Positions 16,462-24,929 of a DNA stretch of 52,937 nt are shown here, piece by piece. Numbering within the stretch: position 1 is the stretch's first letter; each line of letters starts with the position of its first letter. Source of the stretch: Pedobacter nyackensis. GTDB taxonomy: Bacteria; Bacteroidota; Bacteroidia; Sphingobacteriales; Sphingobacteriaceae. Below the pieces are notes generated by a model that ran no database searches, was not told the origin of the DNA, and was given only the letters and a program-made list of their open reading frames with translations. Position numbers and translations under genes: made by a program. The DNA is taken from assembly GCF_900176505.1 (NCBI RefSeq), contig NZ_FWYB01000023.1:1-52937 (forward strand), given 5' to 3'.

Positions 16462-17586
16462 ATGAATACTGCCGAATTATTACACAGGGCCTTGCATTTC
16501 GACTTTTTAACAAAGGAAGAGGGTGTTTTTTTATATCATCATGCAGCAACTGCAGAGCTCGCTTACGTAGCCAATGAATTAAAGAAAAAACAAGTTCCCA
16601 GTGGTAAAGTTACCTGGCAGATCGATCGGAATGTAAATACCACCAACGTGTGTATAGCAAACTGTAAATTCTGTAATTTTTTTAGAAGACCCGGTCACGA
16701 TGAAAGCTATATCACCGATATAGAAACCTATAAGGTAAAAATAGAAGAAACGTTCAGATTAGGTGGCGACCAATTGCTGCTGCAGGGCGGACATCATCCC
16801 GACCTGGGTTTAAAATTCTACGCTGACCTGTTTAAGCAGCTTAAAGAACTATATCCAGATTTGAAACTTCATGCCTTAGGTCCACCCGAAATTGCACACG
16901 TTGCTAAACTGGAAGGACTTTCACATACTGAAGTTTTATCGGCATTAAAAGCCGCAGGAATGGATTCATTACCTGGTGCTGGAGCTGAGATTTTGAACGA
17001 CAGGGTTAGAAGACTGATATCAAAAGGCAAGTGTGGCGGACAGGAATGGCTGGATGTAATGAGGGCTGCACATCAGCTTGATATCACTACTTCTGCAACC
17101 ATGATGTTTGGTCATGTTGAAACTATAGAAGAGCGTTTTGAGCACCTGGCATGGATCAGAGAAGTACAAAGTGAGAAACCGGCCGATGCCAAAGGTTTCC
17201 TTGCCTTTATTCCATGGCCTTTCCAGGATGACGGCACCTTGTTAAAACGTTTAAGAGGAATTAGCAACAATGTTTCCGGAGATGAATACATCAGGATGTT
17301 GGCTTTGAGTCGTATCATGTTGCCAAACATTAAAAATATACAAGCCTCATGGCTTACAGTAGGTAAAAATGTTGCTGAGCTTTGCTTACACGCAGGTGCT
17401 AACGATTTTGGTTCAATCATGATTGAAGAAAATGTGGTATCTGCCGCAGGTGCACCACACCGATTTACTGCAAAAGGAATTCAGGATGCCATCAGAGAAG
17501 CAGGTTTTGAACCTCAGCTACGTGGTCAGCAATATAATTACCGTGATTTACCAGACCATCTGGAAGAACAGGTAATTAATTACTAA
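16462..17586 (+). CDS. mqnC: Cyclic dehypoxanthinyl futalosine synthase (radical SAM)
   Basis: A 374-residue radical-SAM enzyme of the futalosine menaquinone route. The 4Fe-4S motif is CxxxCxxC (C64, C68, C71) within NTTNVCIANCKFCNFF, preceded by the family run TWQIDRNVN. Other family segments are LQGGHHPDLGL, LPGAGAEILNDRVR, TTSATMMFGHVET and FIPWPFQDDGT. It closes dehypoxanthine futalosine to the cyclic product. The related MqnE (aminofutalosine synthase) is less likely because the ATMMFGHVET and GAGAEIL contexts fit MqnC better, though this was judged by eye. No other mqn gene is in the window. Confidence 0.9.
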   Translation: MNTAELLHRALHFDFLTKEEGVFLYHHAATAELAYVANELKKKQVPSGKVTWQIDRNVNTTNVCIANCKFCNFFRRPGHDESYITDIETYKVKIEETFRLGGDQLLLQGGHHPDLGLKFYADLFKQLKELYPDLKLHALGPPEIAHVAKLEGLSHTEVLSALKAAGMDSLPGAGAEILNDRVRRLISKGKCGGQEWLDVMRAAHQLDITTSATMMFGHVETIEERFEHLAWIREVQSEKPADAKGFLAFIPWPFQDDGTLLKRLRGISNNVSGDEYIRMLALSRIMLPNIKNIQASWLTVGKNVAELCLHAGANDFGSIMIEENVVSAAGAPHRFTAKGIQDAIREAGFEPQLRGQQYNYRDLPDHLEEQVINY

Positions 17587-17635
17587 TAGCCGTATTCGCT
17601 TTTTTTTAATAAATTCACAAGATTAAATTAAAGCC

Positions 17636-18415
17636 GTGCTAAATACTATTATTGTTGATGATGAAGAATTTGCCCGCTCTTCATTGTATTTTCTATTATT
17701 GGAGAATTGCGAGAGCATACATATTTCGGGCATTGCTAAATCCGTAGCCGAGGCGCGTAACCTCCTCGCTCAGCACACTATTGATTTGATTTTCCTGGAT
17801 ATCGCAATGCCTGGAGAAAATGGCTTTGAACTGATCCCCGATGTGCAGAAGAGCAAGGCCCATATCATTTTTACCACAGCCTATGATCAATATGCGCTTA
17901 AGGCAATTAAAGCAAATGCCCTCGATTATCTTTTAAAACCCATAGACATTGATGAGCTAAAAGTTGCAGTTGAAAAAGCTGTAAAACTCATCGCCCTGAA
18001 TAAAAATGGCAATGGTCGTAATGAGAATATGCAAAACCTGGCTGTAAACCTTTCGGAAAGAAACGAAATCAGGAAGATCAGCTTACCCAACGGACAAGGA
18101 TATAGCCTGGTAAATATTGATGACATTATTCATATTGAAGCAGATAGCAATTATTCCGTTTTTTATCTGGCCAACAAAGACAAGATCACCGTTTCGAAAG
18201 TATTAAAGGAATATGAAGAAATATTGCCTGATAACCAGTTCATAAGAATACATAAATCAAGTATTGTAAACCTGAACTATGTGAAAGAATACAACTCAAA
18301 AAACGGGCTGGAAGTTATCCTTAAAAATGGAGAAAAAATTGCAGTATCGAGAAGACGTGCCAGTGATTTTGCTGAAAAAATTAAATCCTATACCCGTTTT
18401 GACAGTGATAAATAA
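17636..18415 (+). CDS. LytTR-family response regulator
   Basis: A 259-residue two-component regulator starting at GTG 17636. The receiver domain (1-120) opens with IIVDDEEFARSS and has phospho-acceptor D55 in IFLDIAMPGENGFE, then TTAYDQYALKA and LKPID. A LytTR DNA-binding domain occupies about 150-250 (IHIEADSNYSVFYL, IRIHKSSIVNLNYV). It regulates target promoters through paired direct repeats. It overlaps the downstream kinase start by 11 bases, so the two are translationally coupled and almost certainly partners. Targets are not evident nearby. Confidence 0.92.
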   Translation: MLNTIIVDDEEFARSSLYFLLLENCESIHISGIAKSVAEARNLLAQHTIDLIFLDIAMPGENGFELIPDVQKSKAHIIFTTAYDQYALKAIKANALDYLLKPIDIDELKVAVEKAVKLIALNKNGNGRNENMQNLAVNLSERNEIRKISLPNGQGYSLVNIDDIIHIEADSNYSVFYLANKDKITVSKVLKEYEEILPDNQFIRIHKSSIVNLNYVKEYNSKNGLEVILKNGEKIAVSRRRASDFAEKIKSYTRFDSDK

Positions 18416-21353
18416 ACAGTTAATACCAAGGTTTTTGATCCTGGTGGGGCTAATGTTAACATTTAGCTATACCGGTAGTGCTCAAACTACCTATATTCAA
18501 CATTTTAGCACAAAAAATGGACTTCCAAGCAACAACTGTTATTATACGTTACAGGATTCTAAAGGCTACATCTGGATCGCTACCGACGCCGGTGTAAGCA
18601 GGTTTGATGGTAAAGTATTTGAAAACTTCTCTATCGACGATGGACTACCCGACAACCAGATCATACAGCTAAAAGAAGACAAAAGCGGCAAGATTTGGTT
18701 TTTAGCACTAAACGGTCAGCTCAGTTATTTTTTCAACGGGAAAATTTATAATGAAAACAACGACAAGCTGCTAAGATTGCTAAAATTTAATGCGGTTGTT
18801 GTTTCTTTTCTGGAAGACAGCAAAGGCAGAATCTGGTTCGGAACCAATAAGAATGTATTGGTGATGTGGAATGGAAAAACAATTACGAAATACATTTCAG
18901 CTGATTCGGAGCACCAATATACCAGCACATTTGTACATGAAGATAAGCTTGGAAAAATATGGGCTTTCAGCAATCAATGCGTAAGGATTTTTGACAACAA
19001 AACATTCACCATTGTATCACATGGCACCCTGCCCATATCCTACAAAACCATATTAAATCTGCCCGACAAAAGCTTAGGTTATCTGGACAAAAACGGGCTA
19101 AACGTCAGAGTAGGCAGCGATCAACGTCTATCGTTAAAATTAGATTCCGCCTTATTGAACAACGACCCTGGGTTTTTCCTTGTGGATAGCAACAAAGACT
19201 TATGGCTGAGCAACAGCTCTGGGGTTTACTGCATCGAACCTTCCGGAAAAACAACCCAGTACCTCAAAAATATCCCATCCAGTCAGGTTATCAAAGACGC
19301 AAAAAACAACATGTGGTTTACCACAAACAGCGGGATCTACATGCTCCCTCAAAAAGATGAGCGCTTATATATCATCAATAAAACCAATGGCTTAAACACA
19401 GACATGGTAAAAAGCGTGGTAAAGGATAATAACAACAACTTATGGCTTGGCCTGGATGAAGGAAGCATGAACATACTGGACTTGAAAACCTATGGTGTCA
19501 ACAGAAAGATCCAGCTGCCAGACAAAAAGAGATACAATGTCATCAAACAACTGGTTTATGATACCCTTCAGCAAACCATGTACTTTGCTTCCGATTATGG
19601 CTTAGGAAGAGTAAAAAACATTCATAGCAAACAAAACATCGAATATCTGAAAGAAACAAACAACAGTATGTTTGTTGTTAAAAGCTTTGCACTAAAAAAC
19701 AACCATACCCTTGCACTTGCTTTGTCCTCAGGCGTATTTGTTTTGTCAGACCAGTTAAATAGATTCGAGTTCACATCCCTTAATTTTAAACAAGGTGTAG
19801 ATTTATTCAATAACCGGGCTTACCGTGTTTTTTATGACCGGGGGCAGAATCTATGGTTTTCGAATATCAATGGTCTATCAGAATATTCGAAGGGCGCTTT
19901 GTATAATTATCACGGGGAGCATCCACTCCTTACAAAAAGAATTAACGACATACAGGAATTAAATGATGGCACCATTGTACTGGCTACAGACGGATATGGG
20001 CTTGTATTCCTTAAAAACAAAAAGGTGACCAGCGTAATCACTCAAAAAGACGGACTCGCTGATAACATTTGTAAAAGGTTATATGTAAAAGACAATTACA
20101 TATGGATCATTACAAACAATGGTATAAACCGAATAGCATCAAATAAGAAACCGCTTTCAGTAGAATCATTTGAGTATACCAATGCCATGCTGGCTGATGA
20201 TGTAAACGGCATGTTTATAGATGATCATTATGCTTATTTCGCTACAAATAATGGGCTTATATACTTCGATTACCACGGAGCAAGCAATAAGCATGAATCA
20301 CCAAAAGTTTTAATCTCATCCATCATTAGCAACAAGACCAAACTTGGGCTGAATTATGCCACACATACCCTCGCTCCCTCAAGTAACAACATCACATTCA
20401 CTTACAGCGCTATTGATTTTCAGAATAAAAGCATCACCTATCGCTATCGACTGAAAGCCGATGCAAACTGGACGGAAACCAGGAGCCGCCGGCTCGAGTT
20501 TTCTTCATTGGAGCCAGGAGACTATACTTTTGAGCTCAGCGCAAAATCAAACAATAGCAACTGGAGTACGCCTACCAGGGCCAACTTCTCTTTAAAAAGA
20601 CATTTCTGGCAAACCATATGGTTTATGGCGGCCCTGTTTCTTTTTGCCGGATTTGCTTTTTACAAAGTGGCCGTTGTAGTCACCAGAATACAAAAAAACA
20701 AAGAACAGCAACAACTACTGCTCAAAAACAAGATTCTAATGCTCGAGCAACGTGCCTTGCAAGCCATGATGAATCCGCATTTTGTCTTCAATGTCATGAA
20801 CTCTATTCAACATTACATCAATACAAAAGACACCAACTCGGCAAACAAGATATTAACAGGCTTTGCCAAACTGATCAGAAAGAACCTGGAAATATGTACA
20901 AAAAGCTTCATTAGTCTGGATGAAGAAGTTGAATACCTTGAACTTTACCTGAGTCTGGAGAAAAAAAGATTTGGCGAAAAATTTAAATACCACATCAAGC
21001 TAGGCAGAGACATCGATAAGGAAGAAACCTTAATCCCTTCTATGATCCTCCAACCTTACATAGAAAATGCCATATGGCACGGATTAATGCCTAAGGAAGA
21101 TGGTGGTAACCTGAATATATGTATAGATCTTAAAGATGAAGATCATTTATTAATCCAAATTATTGACGATGGTGTGGGTATTGATAATTCACTGAAAAAC
21201 AAAAAGGGACACCACGTAAGCAAAGGGATGAACCTGACCAAAGAACGCATCAATCTGTTAAACCAGGTTGAACCATACCCAATACTCTTGAAGATAAAAC
21301 AGAGCGGCGATTCGGGTACGCACGTATCCATTTTGATTCCTTTGAATCATTAA
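18405..21353 (+). CDS. Propeller-sensor histidine kinase, LytS type
   Basis: A 982-residue kinase starting at GTG 18405, which gives a proper signal peptide (FLILVGLMLTFSYTGSAQT). An ATG at 18327 would lie within the regulator gene and break the signal. The sensor is a two-component-regulator propeller: repeats such as LQDSKGYIWIATDAGVSRFD, KSGKIWFLALNGQL, DSKGRIWFGTN and NNNLWLGLDEGS across residues about 35-640. A Y_Y_Y domain follows (about 660-735), then one membrane helix (IWFMAALFLFAGFAFYKVAV). The His_kinase domain has MMNPHFVFN with H792, and HATPase_c has LQPYIENAIWHGLMP. It signals to the LytTR protein encoded just upstream. Such propellers often sense polysaccharide breakdown products in Bacteroidota. 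Confidence 0.92.
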   Translation: MINKQLIPRFLILVGLMLTFSYTGSAQTTYIQHFSTKNGLPSNNCYYTLQDSKGYIWIATDAGVSRFDGKVFENFSIDDGLPDNQIIQLKEDKSGKIWFLALNGQLSYFFNGKIYNENNDKLLRLLKFNAVVVSFLEDSKGRIWFGTNKNVLVMWNGKTITKYISADSEHQYTSTFVHEDKLGKIWAFSNQCVRIFDNKTFTIVSHGTLPISYKTILNLPDKSLGYLDKNGLNVRVGSDQRLSLKLDSALLNNDPGFFLVDSNKDLWLSNSSGVYCIEPSGKTTQYLKNIPSSQVIKDAKNNMWFTTNSGIYMLPQKDERLYIINKTNGLNTDMVKSVVKDNNNNLWLGLDEGSMNILDLKTYGVNRKIQLPDKKRYNVIKQLVYDTLQQTMYFASDYGLGRVKNIHSKQNIEYLKETNNSMFVVKSFALKNNHTLALALSSGVFVLSDQLNRFEFTSLNFKQGVDLFNNRAYRVFYDRGQNLWFSNINGLSEYSKGALYNYHGEHPLLTKRINDIQELNDGTIVLATDGYGLVFLKNKKVTSVITQKDGLADNICKRLYVKDNYIWIITNNGINRIASNKKPLSVESFEYTNAMLADDVNGMFIDDHYAYFATNNGLIYFDYHGASNKHESPKVLISSIISNKTKLGLNYATHTLAPSSNNITFTYSAIDFQNKSITYRYRLKADANWTETRSRRLEFSSLEPGDYTFELSAKSNNSNWSTPTRANFSLKRHFWQTIWFMAALFLFAGFAFYKVAVVVTRIQKNKEQQQLLLKNKILMLEQRALQAMMNPHFVFNVMNSIQHYINTKDTNSANKILTGFAKLIRKNLEICTKSFISLDEEVEYLELYLSLEKKRFGEKFKYHIKLGRDIDKEETLIPSMILQPYIENAIWHGLMPKEDGGNLNICIDLKDEDHLLIQIIDDGVGIDNSLKNKKGHHVSKGMNLTKERINLLNQVEPYPILLKIKQSGDSGTHVSILIPLNH

Positions 21354-21440
21354 ATTACCGTTTACTCAATTATTCATACCACTTACTAAGTTTAAAAAAA
21401 ACGTTTTAAAAATAACATTAAACTTGTTATAGATATTAAA

Positions 21441-21469
21441 ACAAACAGCAGTTTGTAAGAACGTTCTTA
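21441..21469. repeat. Adjacent hairpin and 14-bp palindrome
   Basis: ACAAAC (21441-21446) pairs with GTTTGT (21451-21456) over a 4-nt loop. TAAGAACGTTCTTA at 21456-21469 is a perfect palindrome sharing one base with it. Confidence 0.6.
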
Positions 21470-21540
21470 TAGGATTGATCAAAGATATTTTTACCTAACC
21501 TAAAACTATATCTCAATTCAGGTTTCATTTGTGTGTTAAA

Positions 21541-21574
21541 AAATGGTAAAGTTCATAGCTTTACCATTTTTTTT
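21541..21574 (+). terminator. Intrinsic terminator
   Basis: An 11-bp stem (21541-21551 with 21559-21569), 7-nt loop CTATGAA on one strand, followed by a T8 tract. Either the distant end of the kinase transcript or the end of an independent small RNA. Confidence 0.8.
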
Positions 21575-21805
21575 ATCCCCTCTTTTTGCAAGGCAGCTAA
21601 ATAGCTATCAAGCAGAAATACCCCCTCTCATTTATTTAATTCATCCTTTTTGCAGATTATTTTGAAAAAAAATTCTTTATGAATTTTCTTTTTGTCTTAC
21701 TTTTGACTTACTGAAAATTTAAAAAACATCGTTCTTTTGAATCAAAAGATTTTTAGTAAATTTATATTATCAAATAAAACCCTTACGGAATTTATATTTT
21801 TTGTA

Positions 21806-21994
21806 ATGAAAACTCCAAAAAAACCAATTAACAAAAGCAAAGCAGAAGATCCTGAAAACGACATGGAAGATTCGTATGAAGGAACAAGTAACAAAAAGTC
21901 GTATGATGACGATGATGACGATCTCGACATGCCATTAGATGACCTTGACACTTTTGATAGTTTTGGTTCGGAAGATGACGATGACGACTATTAA
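21806..21994 (+). CDS. Highly acidic 62-residue protein
   Basis: From ATG 21806 (the frame also opens at 21737) the product is 62 residues. A Lys/Pro N-terminus (MKTPKKPINKSKAEDP) is followed by an Asp-rich body with runs of six and five aspartates and DMPLDDLDTFDSFGSE. It lacks hydrophobic segments and is predicted to be disordered. It is followed by its own terminator, so it is transcribed alone. Conserved acidic microproteins of this sort are annotated as hypothetical in related bacteria; roles such as metal or basic-protein binding are guesses. Confidence 0.65.
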   Translation: MKTPKKPINKSKAEDPENDMEDSYEGTSNKKSYDDDDDDLDMPLDDLDTFDSFGSEDDDDDY

Positions 21995-22017
21995 TAGTTA
22001 CAAAAATAATTACTGAT

Positions 22018-22047
22018 AAAGCATCCCTCAAGGATGCTTTTTATTTT
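22018..22047 (+). terminator. Terminator after the acidic-protein gene
   Basis: AAAGCATCC (22018-22026) pairs with GGATGCTTT (22032-22040), followed by a T-rich tract. It ends about 17 bases before the next start at 22064, and an apparent upstream ATG (22034) lies inside the hairpin and is rejected. Confidence 0.8.
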
Positions 22048-22063
22048 AATTCCATTAGGAGAA

Positions 22064-23182
22064 ATGCAAATAACCACTGTATCCGGGAAGCGTTCCAGGA
22101 AAGATTTTTTAGCCACTGCCCGTTTTATTTATAAGGATGACAAGAATTGGATCTGCCCGCTGGATCAGGATATTGAAAACATATTTGACCCGGAAAAGAA
22201 TCCATTCCACCAGCATGGTAAATGTATCAGATGGGTACTGCAGGACGACAATGGAAACAACATCGGTAGAATAGCCGCATTTATAAACGATAAAAAAGCA
22301 TACCAGTATGAACAACCTACTGGTGGCATTGGCTTTTTTGAATGTGTAAACAATCAGGAAGCAGCTTTTTTACTGTTCGATACCGCTAAATCCTGGCTTC
22401 AGGAAAACGGAATGAAAGCGATGGATGGTCCAATCAACTTTGGAGAAAATGATTCTTTCTGGGGACTACTCGTTGAAGGCTTTACTCCCCCATCCTATGG
22501 AATGAATTATCATCACCCCTACTACCATGCTTTCTTTACCGATTATGGATTCAAAACAGAGTACGAGCAAATTACCAACCACCTGGCCGTAAGAAATCCT
22601 TTTCCGGAACGCTTCACAAAAATTGCCAATTGGGTAGCTAATAAACCGGGATATACATTCGAGCACTTCTCGAAAAAGAATGCAGCAAAATATGTAGCTG
22701 ATCTAATGGAGATCTACAATGATGCCTGGAAAAACTTCGACAACTTCGTTCCGATAAAAAAAGAAACACTTGAGGAGAGTTTTCATAAGATGCAGACCAT
22801 AATGGATGAAAAATTAATTTGGTTTGCTTACATCAACGGAGAACCGGCTTCATTCGTAGTAATCATCCCTGATGCTAATCAGATGATCAAAGGGTTTAAC
22901 GGAAAACTAGGGCTGATAGAAAAACTGAAGTTTGTGTACAGACGCTGGGTGGGCGTAAGCCGAATGCGGGCAATCGTAATGGGCACTAAGGCTGCTTATC
23001 AAAAACATGGCTTAGAATCAGCACTGTTTATTAAGCTTAAGGAGTATGTTTTGCCAATGAATCAATATGATGAACTGGAACTGTCGTGGGTGGGTGACTT
23101 TAACGATAAAATGCTTTCTATTCATCAAGCAACAGGTGCCACTTTTGGAAAGCGACACCTGACTATGCGAAAGATCTTTTAG
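22064..23182 (+). CDS. GNAT-fold N-acetyltransferase-like protein (Bacteroidota-conserved)
   Basis: A 372-residue protein starting at ATG 22064, which has a rare good Shine-Dalgarno (AGGAG, 5 bases upstream). The N-terminal half (FIYKDDKNWICPLDQDIENI, GGIGFFECVN, AMDGPINFGENDSFWGLLVE) and the C-terminal half (RAIVMGTKAAYQKHGLESAL, ELSWVGDFNDKMLSIHQATG) fit a double acyltransferase-like fold, with the second half resembling GNAT acetyl-CoA binding. It matches, from memory, a conserved family of about 380 residues in Bacteroidota, usually annotated as hypothetical or GNAT. The substrate is unknown. It converges on the XRE gene with a 2-base gap. Confidence 0.75.
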   Translation: MQITTVSGKRSRKDFLATARFIYKDDKNWICPLDQDIENIFDPEKNPFHQHGKCIRWVLQDDNGNNIGRIAAFINDKKAYQYEQPTGGIGFFECVNNQEAAFLLFDTAKSWLQENGMKAMDGPINFGENDSFWGLLVEGFTPPSYGMNYHHPYYHAFFTDYGFKTEYEQITNHLAVRNPFPERFTKIANWVANKPGYTFEHFSKKNAAKYVADLMEIYNDAWKNFDNFVPIKKETLEESFHKMQTIMDEKLIWFAYINGEPASFVVIIPDANQMIKGFNGKLGLIEKLKFVYRRWVGVSRMRAIVMGTKAAYQKHGLESALFIKLKEYVLPMNQYDELELSWVGDFNDKMLSIHQATGATFGKRHLTMRKIF

Positions 23183-23184
23183 AC

Positions 23185-23514
23185 CTATTTCTCTCTGATC
23201 TCTTCGTAAAGATCTATAACCTTCTTTTGAAGTTTTATAATCTCTTCTTCCCTTTGAGCAAGTCTCTCCTTTAAGTTGTTAATTTCCTCAAAATTAAGCG
23301 ACTGAGGATTTTCTCCTTCTTTAGAGATAATATCCATGGTTGAAACCTCAAATAAATTTGCAATCTGTGCAAGTCTTGAAATGTTTATATCTGTAATACC
23401 AGTTTCGATTTTTGAGAACGCAGGGATAGAAATATTTAGACGTTTAGCTACTTCTCCCTGACTCCAACCATTCTTCTGGCGCAATTGTCTAATGTTTTTT
23501 CCAATGATATTCAT
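23185..23514 (-). CDS. XRE-family HTH regulator with C-terminal coiled coil
   Basis: A 109-residue protein. Residues 1-65 are a Cro/CI-type helix-turn-helix (IRQLRQKNGWSQGEVAKRLN, ISIPAFSKIETG). Residues 70-109 are charged heptad-like sequence (INNLKERLAQREEEIIKLQK) likely to form a dimerising coiled coil. It follows mpl by 29 bases at the end of the GlmU-like/tpiA/prmA/mpl run and may be co-transcribed. No ligand domain is present, so it may act as a simple DNA-binding dimer. Targets are unknown. Confidence 0.85.
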   Translation of the reverse strand: MNIIGKNIRQLRQKNGWSQGEVAKRLNISIPAFSKIETGITDINISRLAQIANLFEVSTMDIISKEGENPQSLNFEEINNLKERLAQREEEIIKLQKKVIDLYEEIREK

Positions 23515-23543
23515 ATTATAAATTTAGGTGTGTAATCTTGTAA

Positions 23544-24911
23544 TTATATTCTTTGCCCAACTGTATTCAACTCGCGTGCCAAATTAACAAGATCTACCCC
23601 ACCAAAATTCCCTGAACTCATCAAGAGTAAGTTCGTACGATAAAAATTTACCTTAAGTAAACAATCCCTTAACATCTCGGAATTATCAAAAAACTGCAAT
23701 TCATCGCTTTTAAATGCTGTTTGAACATCAATTTTGGTGAAAGGCTCTAATTTTTTATGCTGAAAAGTTTTTTCATCAATATATACAATTGCCGTGTCCG
23801 CATCCTTCATTGTATCCGCATATTGAACTAAAAACTCTTTATTCAGACTACTAAATGTATGTAACTCTATACAAGCAATTAATTTCCTGTCAGGAAACTG
23901 AGCTTTAACAGCTTCTATCGTTGCCTTTAATTTAGACGGAGAATGCGCGAAATCCTTATATACATTTGTCTCATTTTCGCTTAACAGGAGCTCCAGTCTT
24001 TTAGCCGCCCCCGTAAAGGAAGCAATAGCCGAATCAAATTTTTCATTGCTGATACCTAGTTGCGCACAAATTAATTTAGCAGCATTAAGGTTCATTAAAT
24101 TATGATCACCAAATACTTTAAGTGCTGTTTCATCAGGTAATAAATAGGTAATGCCATCCTTCACTACATGCTCAGGAATTCCATAACCAATCTTTTCTAT
24201 ATCCGCAGTCGATTTCTTAACAATATCATTCAGGTCCTGGTCGGCATTACAATAAATTAACTTACCACCAGGTTGAATCGTATCAATAAATAACTCAAAC
24301 TGTCTGGTATAATCCTGATAAGTCTTAAACACGTTAATATGATCCCATGCAATTCCACTGATCACCGCAAGATTTGCCTTATACAAGTGAAATTTAGGCC
24401 TTCTGTCTATAGGTGATGCCAAATACTCATCCCCTTCAATGATAACCACAGGTGCTTCGTCGGTAATTTTCACCATCGTATCAAAGCCCGCTAACTGCGC
24501 GCCAACCAGGTAATCAAAATCCCTTTCGTAAAAATTTAGCACATGCAGAATCATAGAGGTAATGGTCGTCTTACCATGACTACCACCTATTACAACCCGC
24601 ACTTTGTCTTTAGTCTGCTCGTAAATATATTCGGGATAGGAATAAATCTTAAGTCCCAGTTCCTGAGCTTTCAGTAATTCAGGGTTATCAGTCAAAGCAT
24701 GCATACCCAATATTACCGCATCAAGATCAGTTGTAATATTGGCTTCATTCCAGCCCATTGTTTCAGGCAAAATACCATGCCTGGCTAACCTGCTGCTTGA
24801 AGGTTCAAAAATAACATCATCCGAGCCTGTAACCTGATATCCTTTTTTATGAAGTGCTATTGCCAAATTGTGCATCGCACTTCCGCCTATAGCGATAAAA
24901 TGTATACGCAT
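23544..24911 (-). CDS. mpl: UDP-N-acetylmuramate:L-Ala-gamma-D-Glu-meso-DAP ligase
   Basis: A 455-residue Mur ligase. It recycles the murein tripeptide by joining it to UDP-MurNAc with ATP. The N-terminal nucleotide motif IHFIAIGGSAMHNLA, a TGSDD segment and the ATP P-loop GGSHGKTT (about 108-115) are visible. The central-domain segments EGDEYLASP and ISGIAWDHINVF follow, and the late DFAHSPSKLKATIEAVK corresponds to the C-terminal domain. The GGSAMHNLA start, with methionine-histidine rather than the MurC GIGMSG type, favours Mpl over MurC. It lies 18 bases after prmA on the same strand. Cytoplasmic. Confidence 0.9.
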   Translation of the reverse strand: MRIHFIAIGGSAMHNLAIALHKKGYQVTGSDDVIFEPSSSRLARHGILPETMGWNEANITTDLDAVILGMHALTDNPELLKAQELGLKIYSYPEYIYEQTKDKVRVVIGGSHGKTTITSMILHVLNFYERDFDYLVGAQLAGFDTMVKITDEAPVVIIEGDEYLASPIDRRPKFHLYKANLAVISGIAWDHINVFKTYQDYTRQFELFIDTIQPGGKLIYCNADQDLNDIVKKSTADIEKIGYGIPEHVVKDGITYLLPDETALKVFGDHNLMNLNAAKLICAQLGISNEKFDSAIASFTGAAKRLELLLSENETNVYKDFAHSPSKLKATIEAVKAQFPDRKLIACIELHTFSSLNKEFLVQYADTMKDADTAIVYIDEKTFQHKKLEPFTKIDVQTAFKSDELQFFDNSEMLRDCLLKVNFYRTNLLLMSSGNFGGVDLVNLARELNTVGQRI

Positions 24912-24929
24912 ACTGTGTTTTTATACCAA

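Larger units (their letters stand above)
21354..21805. other. Non-coding stretch with a possible small RNA
   Basis: About 450 bases without a credible gene. It holds an ACAAAC/GTTTGT hairpin (21441-21456), an adjoining 14-bp palindrome (21456-21469), and an intrinsic terminator at 21541-21574 lying 188 bases beyond the kinase stop. Beyond the terminator it is AT-rich, with TACTTTTG near 21700 as a possible -7 element for the acidic protein. Confidence 0.45.

Noticed and set aside
18327..18404. ATG 18327 as start of the propeller kinase
   Set aside because: It would lie within the LytTR gene and add residues before the signal peptide; GTG 18405 gives a proper export signal.
21742..21951. Antisense frame opposite the acidic protein (Ser-rich)
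   Set aside because: It is the reverse of Asp codons (GAT/GAC read as serine-type codons) and lacks any other support.
22034..22063. Earlier ATG at 22034 for the GNAT-like gene
   Set aside because: It lies inside the upstream terminator hairpin; the ATG at 22064 has an AGGAG five bases upstream and gives the family N-terminus.
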